From an uncultured Comamonas sp. (GTDB taxonomy: Bacteria; Pseudomonadota; Gammaproteobacteria; Burkholderiales; Burkholderiaceae_C), in assembly GCA_947306475.1 (NCBI GenBank), contig CAMZGS010000009.1, forward strand, positions 1 to 64,000: a stretch of DNA of 64,000 bases, in the 5' to 3' direction. Position numbers and translations under genes: made by a program. The notes under the pieces are model-generated. The model did not search any database. It worked only from the letters and a program-made list of their open reading frames with translations, and had not been told where the DNA came from. Positions within the stretch are counted from its first letter, which is position 1; the number at the start of each line of letters is the position of its first letter. Shown here one piece after another: positions 56,030 through 64,000 of this stretch.

Positions 56030-56494
56030 CTAATCCTTGGCGTAGGGGTCGGCGTAGCCGAGCTCCTGCATGATGGCGGTTTCGTAGTCCTCCATCTCCT
56101 GCGCGTCTTCCTCGCTGGTTTCGTGGTCCCAGCCCTGGGCGTGCAGCGTGCCGTGTACCAGCAGGTGGGCGTAGTGCTCTTCCAGCGTTTTGTTTTGCTC
56201 TTGCGCCTCGCGCGCGACCACCGGGGCGCACAGCACCAGGTCGGCCAGCACCAGCGGCTCCTGCTGGTAGTCGAAGGTGAGCACGTTGGTGGCGTAGTCC
56301 TTGTTGCGGTACTGGGCATTGAGCTGTTGCCCCTCGTCAGCGGCAACGATGCGCACGGTGATTTCGGCATCCAAGCTGAGCGCATGGCGGATCCAGCGCG
56401 TCACGCGGCTGCGCGTGAGCACGGCGCGGTGCGTGGCCACGTCTTCAATATCGCGGCCAAATTGCAGGGAAAGTTGCAGTTGATTTAGAGCCAT
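56030..56494 (-). CDS. ybeY: Endoribonuclease YbeY (rRNA maturation factor)
   Basis: LVHGTLHAQGWDHETSEEDAQEMEDYETAIMQELG. Confidence 0.95.
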   Translation of the reverse strand: MALNQLQLSLQFGRDIEDVATHRAVLTRSRVTRWIRHALSLDAEITVRIVAADEGQQLNAQYRNKDYATNVLTFDYQQEPLVLADLVLCAPVVAREAQEQNKTLEEHYAHLLVHGTLHAQGWDHETSEEDAQEMEDYETAIMQELGYADPYAKD

Positions 56495-56534
56495 TTTGGC
56501 CTCCAGTCCTTACGCAGCAAGCGCGGACAGCTAT
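56494..56534 (-). repeat. Dispersed intergenic repeat copy between phoH and ybeY
   Basis: Plus strand TTTTGGCCTCCAGTCCTTACGCAGCAAGCGCGGACAGCTAT. Confidence 0.82.
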
Positions 56535-56548
56535 AAAAATAAGAAAAA

Positions 56549-57481
56549 TCAGCGGGCTTGGGCATCGTAGGCATCGACAATGCGCGCCACCAACGGGTGG
56601 CGCACCACGTCGGCGCTGGACAGGCGCGTGATGGCAATGCCGCGCACACGCTTGAGCACGCGCTCGGCATCGATCAGGCCGCTCAGGCTGCCCCGGGGCA
56701 GGTCGATCTGGCTGACGTCGCCCGTCACCACCGCCTTGGTGCCAAAGCCGATGCGTGTCAGGAACATCTTCATCTGCTCGGGCGTGGTGTTCTGCGCCTC
56801 GTCCAGGATCACAAAGGCATTGTTGAGCGTGCGCCCGCGCATGAAGGCCAGCGGCGCGATCTCCAGCGTGTTGCGCTCAAAGGCCTTTTGCACCTTCTCG
56901 TAGCCCATCAGCTCGTAGAGCGCGTCGTACAGCGGGCGCAGGTAGGGGTCGACCTTTTGCGTCAGGTCACCCGGCAGAAAGCCCAGGCGCTCGCCCGCCT
57001 CCACCGCCGGGCGGGTGAGCACGATGCGCTGCACGCTGCCTTTTTCCAGGGCATCGACGGCGCAGGCCACGGCCAGATAGGTCTTGCCCGTGCCCGCCGG
57101 GCCAATGCCAAAGGTGATGTCGTGCTGGGCAATGTTGTCTAAGTACAGCGCTTGGTTGGGCGTGCGCGCGCGCAGATTGCCCTTGCGGGTGTGCAGCTCC
57201 AGCGCATCGGGCGCGGCTTGCAGCATGTGGGCGTCGCCCGCCAAGGTGAGCTGCACCATGTCGTCGCTGATGGGGTCGTCGGCCAGTTCGTACAGCGCCT
57301 GCAACACGTCCAGCGCCTGATTGGCCTTGGCCTTGGGGCCGTCGATCTTGAACTGCTCATGGCGGTGGGCAATGCCCACTTGCAGGGCGTTTTCGATGGT
57401 GCGCAGGTGCTGGTCGGCCGGGCCGCACAGATGCGAGAGGCGGGTGTTGTTGTGGGGGGTAAAGGTGTGGCGCAGGATCAC
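56549..57481 (-). CDS. phoH: PhoH-family ATPase
   Basis: QALYLDNIAQHDITFGIGPAGTGKTYLAVACAVDAL...VILDEAQNTTPEQMKMFLTRIG. Confidence 0.93.
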   Translation of the reverse strand: MILRHTFTPHNNTRLSHLCGPADQHLRTIENALQVGIAHRHEQFKIDGPKAKANQALDVLQALYELADDPISDDMVQLTLAGDAHMLQAAPDALELHTRKGNLRARTPNQALYLDNIAQHDITFGIGPAGTGKTYLAVACAVDALEKGSVQRIVLTRPAVEAGERLGFLPGDLTQKVDPYLRPLYDALYELMGYEKVQKAFERNTLEIAPLAFMRGRTLNNAFVILDEAQNTTPEQMKMFLTRIGFGTKAVVTGDVSQIDLPRGSLSGLIDAERVLKRVRGIAITRLSSADVVRHPLVARIVDAYDAQAR

Positions 57482-57569
57482 GCGGATAATTCCCTAAAGG
57501 ACAAAAGCCGCCAAACCCGTGGTCCGTGGCGGCGCTAACAAACAGCCTTGGGGCTGAAAGAGGAAAGCA

Positions 57570-58151
57570 ATGATAGGCAAATTGACTGGCACGCTGGCAG
57601 CCAAGCATCCCCCGGAGGTGATCATCGATTGCCACGGCGTGGGCTACGAGGTGCAGGTGCCCATGGGCACCTTTTACCAGCTGCCCGCTGTGGGCCAAAG
57701 CGTCAGTTTGCTGACGCATTTTGTCGTGCGCGAAGATGCCCAGTTGCTCTATGGTTTTGCCACGGCCCAGGAGCGCCAGACCTTTCGCGAGCTGATCAAG
57801 GTCAGCGGCGTGGGGCCGCGCACGGCGCTGTCCATCCTGTCGGGCCTGAGCGCCGACGATCTGGCCCAGGCGGTGAGCCTGCAGGAAGTGGGGCGTTTGG
57901 TGAAAGTGCCCGGCATCGGCAAAAAAACCGCCGAGCGCCTGCTGCTCGAACTCAAGGGCAAGCTGGGCGATGCCATCAGCGCCGGCAGCAGCGCCCTGCA
58001 GGCCACCAGCGCCGAGCGCGCCGACATCCTGCAAGCGCTGCTGGCGCTGGGCTACAACGACAAGGAGGCCAATGCCGCCCTCAAGGCCCTGCCTGCCGAT
58101 GTGGGCGTGAGCGAGGGCATCAAACTGGCGCTGAAGGCATTGGCTAAATAA
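57570..58151 (+). CDS. ruvA: Holliday junction branch migration protein RuvA
   Basis: [36 protein letters not shown]...[17 protein letters not shown]. Confidence 0.97.
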   Translation: MIGKLTGTLAAKHPPEVIIDCHGVGYEVQVPMGTFYQLPAVGQSVSLLTHFVVREDAQLLYGFATAQERQTFRELIKVSGVGPRTALSILSGLSADDLAQAVSLQEVGRLVKVPGIGKKTAERLLLELKGKLGDAISAGSSALQATSAERADILQALLALGYNDKEANAALKALPADVGVSEGIKLALKALAK

Positions 58152-58157
58152 TTTAAG

Positions 58158-58201
58158 CAAAATCGGCCTCAAACCCTTATCCAGCAAGCGCTGACAGCTA
58201 T
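58158..58201 (+). repeat. Dispersed intergenic repeat copy between ruvA and ruvB (best-preserved copy)
   Basis: CAAAATCGGCCTCAAACCCTTATCCAGCAAGCGCTGACAGCTAT. Confidence 0.85.
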
Positions 58202-58215
58202 TTATTCAGGAATTC

Positions 58216-59280
58216 ATGAGCATCCACACCGAAGATTTTGGCCAGGGCCCGGGCAGTGCGCCCGCCCCGGCACAGCGCCTGGTGGCCGCCACCAGCGCCT
58301 CGCGCGGCGAAGAGGCGCTGGAGCGCGCCCTGCGCCCCAAGCTGTTGCAGGACTATGTGGGCCAGAGCAAGGCGCGCGCGCAGTTGGAAATCTTCATCGG
58401 CGCCGCCAAAAAGCGCGCCGAGGCGCTCGATCATGTGCTGCTGTTTGGCCCGCCGGGGCTGGGCAAGACGACGCTGTCGCACATCATCGCCGCCGAGCTG
58501 GGGGTGAACCTGCGCCAGACCAGTGGCCCGGTGCTGGAAAAACCCAAGGATCTGGCCGCGCTGCTTACCGGTCTGGAGGCGGGCGATGTGCTGTTCATCG
58601 ACGAGATCCACCGCCTCTCCCCCGTGGTGGAGGAAATCCTCTACCCCGCGCTGGAGGACTACCAGATCGACATCATGATCGGCGAAGGCCCAGCGGCGCG
58701 CTCGATCAAGCTGGACTTGCAGCCCTTTACCTTGGTGGGGGCCACCACGCGCGCGGGCATGCTCACCAATCCGCTGCGCGACCGCTTTGGCATCGTGGCG
58801 CGGCTGGAGTTTTATACGCCGCAAGAACTCGAGCGCATCGTCACGCGTAGCGCCGGTTTGCTGCATGCGCCCATCGACGAGGCAGGGGCGATGGAGATCG
58901 CCCGGCGCTCGCGCGGCACGCCACGCATTGCCAACCGTCTGCTGCGCCGTGTGCGCGACTTTGCCGATGTGAAGGGCGACGGCACCATCACCCAGGAGAT
59001 TGCCGCGCAGGCGCTGGCCATGCTGGACGTCGATCCCGAAGGCTTTGATGTGATGGACCGCAAGCTGCTCGAAGCCGTGATCCACCGCTTTGATGGCGGG
59101 CCGGTGGGCGTGGACAACATCGCCGCCAGCATTGGCGAGGATGCCGGCACGATTGAAGACGTGATTGAACCCTACCTCATCCAGCAGGGCTATCTGCAAC
59201 GCACCCCGCGCGGGCGCGTGGCCACGCAGGCGGCCTGGCGCCATCTGGGGCTGACGCCGCCCCAGGGCTGGCAGGCGTAG
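58216..59280 (+). CDS. ruvB: Holliday junction branch migration DNA helicase RuvB
   Basis: [19 protein letters not shown]...[24 protein letters not shown]...[11 protein letters not shown]. Confidence 0.97.
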   Translation: MSIHTEDFGQGPGSAPAPAQRLVAATSASRGEEALERALRPKLLQDYVGQSKARAQLEIFIGAAKKRAEALDHVLLFGPPGLGKTTLSHIIAAELGVNLRQTSGPVLEKPKDLAALLTGLEAGDVLFIDEIHRLSPVVEEILYPALEDYQIDIMIGEGPAARSIKLDLQPFTLVGATTRAGMLTNPLRDRFGIVARLEFYTPQELERIVTRSAGLLHAPIDEAGAMEIARRSRGTPRIANRLLRRVRDFADVKGDGTITQEIAAQALAMLDVDPEGFDVMDRKLLEAVIHRFDGGPVGVDNIAASIGEDAGTIEDVIEPYLIQQGYLQRTPRGRVATQAAWRHLGLTPPQGWQA

Positions 59281-59289
59281 CGCGGCTGG

Positions 59290-60033
59290 CTAGGCGGCAG
59301 CGTCCGCGCTGAACCGGCTGAACAGGGCGCAGCGCTGGCTGCCCTCTGCGCCCTGCTTGGCCTGGCACAGGGCGACGTCGGCGTCGTGCAGCATCTGGTC
59401 GATGTTGCGGTAGTGGCGGTGGCCGGGGGTGATGCCGATGCTGACCGGCACCTGCAGCGCGCGCTCGGCAATGTGCATGGGCTGCTGCATGGCGAGCTGG
59501 ATGCGCTGGGCCATGCGCTCGGCAGCCTCGGGCTGGCTGCCGGTGTCGGCCAGGACGACGAATTCATCGCCCGAAATGCGCGCGACCACGTCCGTGGGGC
59601 GCACGCTCTCCAGCAGGCGCTGGGCCAGCTCGTAGAGCACGGCATCGCCCGCCTGGTGGCCCAGGTCGTCGTTGAAGTGCTTGAAGCCGTCGATGTCCAG
59701 ATACAGCAGGGCAAAGCCGCGCTCGGGGTAGCGGCGCAGGCGTGCCAGTGCGCGCTGCAGCTGATCGCGCATGAACAGCAGGTTGGGCAGGGTGGTGAGT
59801 GCATCGTGCATCACCTGGTGCTCCAGCTGGTGCTGGATCTGCTCGCGCATGGCCACCTCGTCCCGCAGCTCCAGGGTGAGGGCGTGGGTATGTTCCTGCA
59901 ACTCGCGCACGGCCGCCTGCAGTTGTGCGACGACATCGGGCGGCACGCCGTATTGCGGCAGGTGCTCGATCAGGTCGATGGCCGAGCTGAGGTCGGAAGT
60001 GGTGCTGTAGGGTTCGTGGGCAGCGTAGCTCAT
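59290..60033 (-). CDS. GGDEF-domain protein (SGDEF variant motif)
   Basis: DALTTLPNLLFMRDQLQRAL...LYLDIDGFKHFNDDLGHQAGD...ARISGDEFVVLAD. Confidence 0.9.
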   Translation of the reverse strand: MSYAAHEPYSTTSDLSSAIDLIEHLPQYGVPPDVVAQLQAAVRELQEHTHALTLELRDEVAMREQIQHQLEHQVMHDALTTLPNLLFMRDQLQRALARLRRYPERGFALLYLDIDGFKHFNDDLGHQAGDAVLYELAQRLLESVRPTDVVARISGDEFVVLADTGSQPEAAERMAQRIQLAMQQPMHIAERALQVPVSIGITPGHRHYRNIDQMLHDADVALCQAKQGAEGSQRCALFSRFSADAAA

Positions 60034-60142
60034 GGGTGGGGCGCGGGCGGGGAGCCTCTGGTTGGGCGTGGTGCGCCGCGTATTGTGTCAGTATGCGCGG
60101 ATTTATCCACCCATTGATTCCACCCATTGAGGAGCCTGCGCC

Positions 60143-60790
60143 ATGCGTGAAATAACGTGTTATCTGGACTTTGCCTCGCCCTATGCGTGGCTGGCGTTTG
60201 CCCAGTTGCCGCAAACGCTGGAAGGGGTGCACTACCACGTGAGCTACCGGCCAGTGCTGCTGGGCGCCTTGCTCAAGCAGTGGGGCAACCCGGGGCCGGC
60301 GGCGATTGCGCCCAAGCGCGCCTGGCTGTATCGCCACGTGAGCTGGCTGGGGCAGCTCCTGGGCGTCGAGCTGCAGATGCCGGCACGTCATCCCTTTTCG
60401 TCGCTGCCCCTGCTGCGGCTGGCGCTGCAATGCAGCCCGGCCAGCGGAGCCGGGGCCGGCACCATCAACCGCTTTGTGGCAGAGACGGTGCTGCGCCATG
60501 TCTGGCAGGGCGGACACGATGCCCTGGACCCGCAGCGACTGGCCGAGCTGGAGCAGCGCCTGCAACCGCAACTGCGCTGCACCCTGGAAGAGGCCAAGGC
60601 GCTGCTGCGCAGCAACACCGAGATGGCGGCCGAGCGTGGCGTGTTCGGCGTGCCCGCGTTCGAGGTCGATGGGCACGTGTTCTGGGGGCTGGACAGCCTG
60701 CCCATGTTGCGGGCCTGTGTGCAGGACGACCCCTGGTTTACCCAGCATTGGCAGGCGCTTGCAAGCGTGGAGCAAGGCTTGGAACGTTGA
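60143..60790 (+). CDS. DsbA-like / 2-hydroxychromene-2-carboxylate isomerase family protein
   Basis: MREITCYLDFASPYAWLAFAQLPQTLEG...FGVPAFEVDGHVFWGLDSLPML. Confidence 0.88.
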   Translation: MREITCYLDFASPYAWLAFAQLPQTLEGVHYHVSYRPVLLGALLKQWGNPGPAAIAPKRAWLYRHVSWLGQLLGVELQMPARHPFSSLPLLRLALQCSPASGAGAGTINRFVAETVLRHVWQGGHDALDPQRLAELEQRLQPQLRCTLEEAKALLRSNTEMAAERGVFGVPAFEVDGHVFWGLDSLPMLRACVQDDPWFTQHWQALASVEQGLER

Positions 60791-60800
60791 ATAGCACGTC

Positions 60801-62294
60801 ATGAGTACCGAAACCGAATCCATACAGCCACTTCCGCCGACAGCGGCCAGCACCGCGCGTGCGCCGCAACTGGAGACCCAGTCGCTGTTGCTGGCGCGCG
60901 TGGATCAGGCCTATCTGCGCCCGGCGCACCGGGTGGCAGCCAGCGCCAGCATTGTCGAGGTGGCACGTGTCTTCAAGACCCAGCGCACCACCAGCGTGCT
61001 GGTGGAAGGCATGGGCGCGCAGGACGGGGTGCAGGGGCTGGGCATCTTCACGGCCACCTCACTGCAGAACGCGGTCCTGGATGGCCGGCCTCTTGACACC
61101 CTGCCCGTGGGGGAGCTGGCCACCACGCCCGTGGTCACCATTGCCGCCAGTGCCACCATCGGCGATGCCATGGCCCTGCTGCTGCGCGAGCGTGTGCACC
61201 GCCTGGTGGTGGTGGACGAGCAGGGTGCCATCCTGGGCTTGCTGCGCGCCCTGGATCTGTTTGGCTTTGTGGCCAACCAGTCGCACCTGGTAGGGGTGCA
61301 GATCGAGCAGGCGCAGGACATTGCGGCCCTGGCACAGGCGGCGCAAAGCATCACGCCGCTGATTGCTGCGCTGCACCGTGGCGGCATGCGCATCGGCCTG
61401 ATGGCGCAGCTGGTGCAGCAGCTCAACACCCGTCTGTTCGAGCGCGCCTGGCACATGGTGGCGCCGCAGGAGTTGCTGGACAACAGCTGCCTGTTCGTCA
61501 TGGGCAGCGAGGGGCGCGGCGAGCAGCTGCTCAAGACCGATCAGGACAACGGCCTGCTGCTGCGCGATGGCTACACCCCGCCGGATGACCTGGCGCAGAT
61601 CTGCCAGCGGTTTTCCGACGTGCTGCACGATTTTGGCTACCCGCCCTGCCCGGGCGGTGTCATGCTCAGCAACCCGGCCTGGCGTGGCAGCGTGGCCGAA
61701 TTCAGCCAGCGCGCGCGCCGTTGGTTGCTGATGCCGCAGGACGACAGCCTGATGCAGCTGGCCATCTTCATCGACGCTCATGCCGTGGCGGGCGACGCCA
61801 GCCTGCTGGCGCAGGTGCGCACCAATCTGCGCGAGGTCACCATCGACAGCGACGTGCAGCTGGCACGTTTTGCCGCACCGGTGCTGGCCTTCGAGAGCAG
61901 CCCCGCCTGGTGGCAGCGCCTGCTGGGGCGTGCGCAGGAGGCGCCGGTGCACGTGAAGAAGGCCGGGCTGTTTCCCATCGTGCATGGCGTGCGCAGTCTG
62001 GCGCTGGCGCATGGCGTGCATGCAGCCAGCACCACCGAGCGCCTGCGCGCTCTGGCGCAGGAGCAGGTGCTGGACGCCGATCTGGCCCAGGCCCTGGAAG
62101 AAAGCCTGCACTTCTTCATGGAGCTGCGCCTGCAGGCGGGGCTGCGTGAGCTGGAGCAGGGCCAGCCCGTCACCGGGCAGGTGGACATGGCAGGCCTGAG
62201 CAGCCTGGAGCGCCAGCTGCTGCACGACACACTGGCCGTGGTGCAGCGCTTCAAGGCCGTGCTGCAGCAGCGCCTGCGGCTGAACGCCGTTTAG
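60801..62294 (+). CDS. CBS-domain DUF294/DUF335 putative nucleotidyltransferase
   Basis: Tandem CBS-like region, then CLFVMGSEGRGEQLLKTDQDNGLLLRDGY nucleotidyltransferase motif. Confidence 0.9.
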   Translation: MSTETESIQPLPPTAASTARAPQLETQSLLLARVDQAYLRPAHRVAASASIVEVARVFKTQRTTSVLVEGMGAQDGVQGLGIFTATSLQNAVLDGRPLDTLPVGELATTPVVTIAASATIGDAMALLLRERVHRLVVVDEQGAILGLLRALDLFGFVANQSHLVGVQIEQAQDIAALAQAAQSITPLIAALHRGGMRIGLMAQLVQQLNTRLFERAWHMVAPQELLDNSCLFVMGSEGRGEQLLKTDQDNGLLLRDGYTPPDDLAQICQRFSDVLHDFGYPPCPGGVMLSNPAWRGSVAEFSQRARRWLLMPQDDSLMQLAIFIDAHAVAGDASLLAQVRTNLREVTIDSDVQLARFAAPVLAFESSPAWWQRLLGRAQEAPVHVKKAGLFPIVHGVRSLALAHGVHAASTTERLRALAQEQVLDADLAQALEESLHFFMELRLQAGLRELEQGQPVTGQVDMAGLSSLERQLLHDTLAVVQRFKAVLQQRLRLNAV

Positions 62295-62302
62295 ATAATC
62301 AG

Positions 62303-62349
62303 CAAAAAGAGAGCCTGAAAGGCTTGCTGGGCAAGCGTTGCAAGCTCAC
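62303..62349 (+). repeat. Degenerate dispersed intergenic repeat copy
   Basis: AAAAAGAGAGCCTGAAAGGCTTGCTGGGCAAGCGTTGCAAGCTCACT; keeps GCTGGGCAAGCGTTGCAAGCT. Confidence 0.5.
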
Positions 62350-62412
62350 TTTTTTGTGGGCTTGCTCACGGCCGGCGGACCAGATATCAGGCCATCAAGG
62401 AGACATAGGACG

Positions 62413-64000
62413 ATGCAGAAGAAATCAGGATGGATGTTGGCCGTCGCAGTGCTTTTTGGGGGCACGGGCGTTGCGCTGGCTCTGCTGTGGGGGCTGTCGT
62501 GGCTGGTGCTGGCGGCCGAGCAGCGCGCGCAGTGGGCGCAGGCCTGGGCCCAGGTGGCACCGCTGTGGTGGCTGGTCTGGGCCGTCGGTGGAGGGGCCCT
62601 GCTGTGGTGCTGGCGGCGCTGGGTATGGCAGCCGCGCCAGGCACTGGCCCGTCTGGCCGAGCAAGGGCGTGTGCTGCTGACGCTGCACGATGCGCCGCCC
62701 CTGGCGCCGCAGCCCGGCCAGATCCAGCCCCTGGCGGAAGTGCTGCAGACGCTGGTGGAGCAGCGCGATGGCCTGCGCCGCGACATGAAGGAAGAAGTGC
62801 GCCGCGCCAGCGGTCGCATGCAGCAGGAAAAAGACCATCTGGCCGCCCTGCTGGCCGAGCTGCAACAGGCCGTGCTGGTGTGCAACCTGGAGGGGCGCAT
62901 CCTGCTGTGCAACCACCTGGCGCGCCAGCAGTGGGGTGCAGGGGCAGTGGGCATTGGCCGCTCGGTGTACGGGTTGCTCGACCGTGCCGTGCTGCTGCAC
63001 GCCCTGCAGGGCATGCAGCAGCGGCTGGAGCGCGCAGCGGTGTATCCGGGGCGGCAATTTGTCACGCACACGCAGGACGGCCACCTGCTGCGCGTGCAGA
63101 TGACGCCGGTGCTGGCGGGCGAGGCCCGGCAGGCCGCTGCGGGAGCACAGCCGGCCGCCATGCCGGAGCTGACCGGCTTCATGCTGCTGCTGGAGGATGT
63201 GACGCACAGCTTTGCCGAAGAGCAGGCGCGTGACAACATGCTGCACAGCATGACCGAGGGCAATCGCGCCAGCCTGGGGGCGCTGCGTGCCGCGCTGGCC
63301 GCGCTGGACCCGCGCAAGGCCCGGCAGCCCGACGTGGCCGACGGGCAGGAGCAGCTTCCGGCCACGCCGATCAGCGCTGTGCAGGAGCGCCTGTGGCAGG
63401 TGGTGCACACCGAGCTGGAGCGTGTGAGCGGGCGCATCGAGGCGCTGGCCCAGCGCATTGCTGCCGACGTGCGCACCCGCTGGCCGCTGGAGAGCATGCT
63501 GGGTCAGGAGCTGCTGGCGGCTGTGCAGCAGCACATGCAGGAGCAGCTGACGCGGCCAGTGACGGCAGACGAGGCGGAAGACGATCTGTGGCTGCGCGTG
63601 GACAGCTATTCCCTGTTGCAGGCGCTGACCTACCTGGGAGAGCGCTTGATCAGCGAATTTGCCGTGCGCAGCCTGCGTCTGCGCCTGCAGCGTGGCGATG
63701 AGCGCTACGCGTATCTGGACCTGGTGTGGGTGGGTCATGCCATGAGCACCGAGACCGTGATGAGCTGGGAGATGGACCCCATGCAGCTGGGGGCCGAGCG
63801 CAGCACCCTGAGCGTGCGCGATGTGGTGCAGCGCCACGGTGGCTCCATGGGGTTTGAGCGCGAGCGCGCCAGCCACCAGGCGTATTTCCGCTTTCAGCTG
63901 CCCCTGGGGGCCGGTCAGTCCACGACGGCAGCACAGGCGCCCGCGCTGCCGCATGTCAGCAGCCGTCCGGAGTTCTACGACTTCGACCTGTTCCAGTACC
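62413..64000 (+). CDS. Membrane PAS-like / degenerate histidine-kinase-like protein, 3' truncated by window (possible exonuclease fusion downstream)
   Basis: Open frame from ATG 62413 to window end: MQKKSGWMLAVAVLFGGTGVALALLWGLSWLVLAAEQ...RHGGSMGFERERASHQAYFRFQLPL...RPEFYDFDLFQY. Confidence 0.78.
   Translation, partial: MQKKSGWMLAVAVLFGGTGVALALLWGLSWLVLAAEQRAQWAQAWAQVAPLWWLVWAVGGGALLWCWRRWVWQPRQALARLAEQGRVLLTLHDAPPLAPQPGQIQPLAEVLQTLVEQRDGLRRDMKEEVRRASGRMQQEKDHLAALLAELQQAVLVCNLEGRILLCNHLARQQWGAGAVGIGRSVYGLLDRAVLLHALQGMQQRLERAAVYPGRQFVTHTQDGHLLRVQMTPVLAGEARQAAAGAQPAAMPELTGFMLLLEDVTHSFAEEQARDNMLHSMTEGNRASLGALRAALAALDPRKARQPDVADGQEQLPATPISAVQERLWQVVHTELERVSGRIEALAQRIAADVRTRWPLESMLGQELLAAVQQHMQEQLTRPVTADEAEDDLWLRVDSYSLLQALTYLGERLISEFAVRSLRLRLQRGDERYAYLDLVWVGHAMSTETVMSWEMDPMQLGAERSTLSVRDVVQRHGGSMGFERERASHQAYFRFQLPLGAGQSTTAAQAPALPHVSSRPEFYDFDLFQY

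Overview
The window is a gene-dense, high-GC betaproteobacterial chromosome segment. Gene content and synteny look Comamonadaceae-like (inference). It starts in the C-terminus of tuf and runs through tRNA-Trp, secE-nusG-rplKAJL-rpoBC, rsmB-DUF4390-ntrYX, tRNA-Phe, usp, tgt, a MASE1-type/GGDEF protein, phaM, a PCuAC copper chaperone, recCBD, a MOSC protein, prfC, a lower-GC three-gene Gtr-like glycosylation cassette, an assimilatory sulfate reduction operon (cysI-like/DUF934/cysH/cysD/cysN/CbiX-like), a HAD phosphatase, putA-putP, htpG, a TauE/DUF2892/ArsR (BigR-like) sulfur module, ybeY-phoH, ruvAB, a GGDEF protein, an HCCA-isomerase-like protein, a CBS/DUF294 nucleotidyltransferase, and a truncated gene encoding a membrane PAS-like, degenerate-kinase protein. 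Most genes are conserved housekeeping genes. The strongest non-genic signal is a dispersed intergenic repeat family, core roughly CTTATCCAGCAAGCGCTGACAGCTAT. At least eight recognisable copies occur, several as head-to-head inverted pairs forming long hairpins, including one between rpoB and rpoC. Some copies supply gene-boundary signals: the tauE stop codon and the ybeY Shine-Dalgarno. Other items worth checking are the Gtr-like cassette, the terminal pseudokinase protein, a cluster-less CysH with no adjacent cysC, candidate PutA and BigR operators, and a GNRA-capped hairpin between rplL and rpoB. All calls were made by eye from sequence and the supplied ORF translations; no database search was run.
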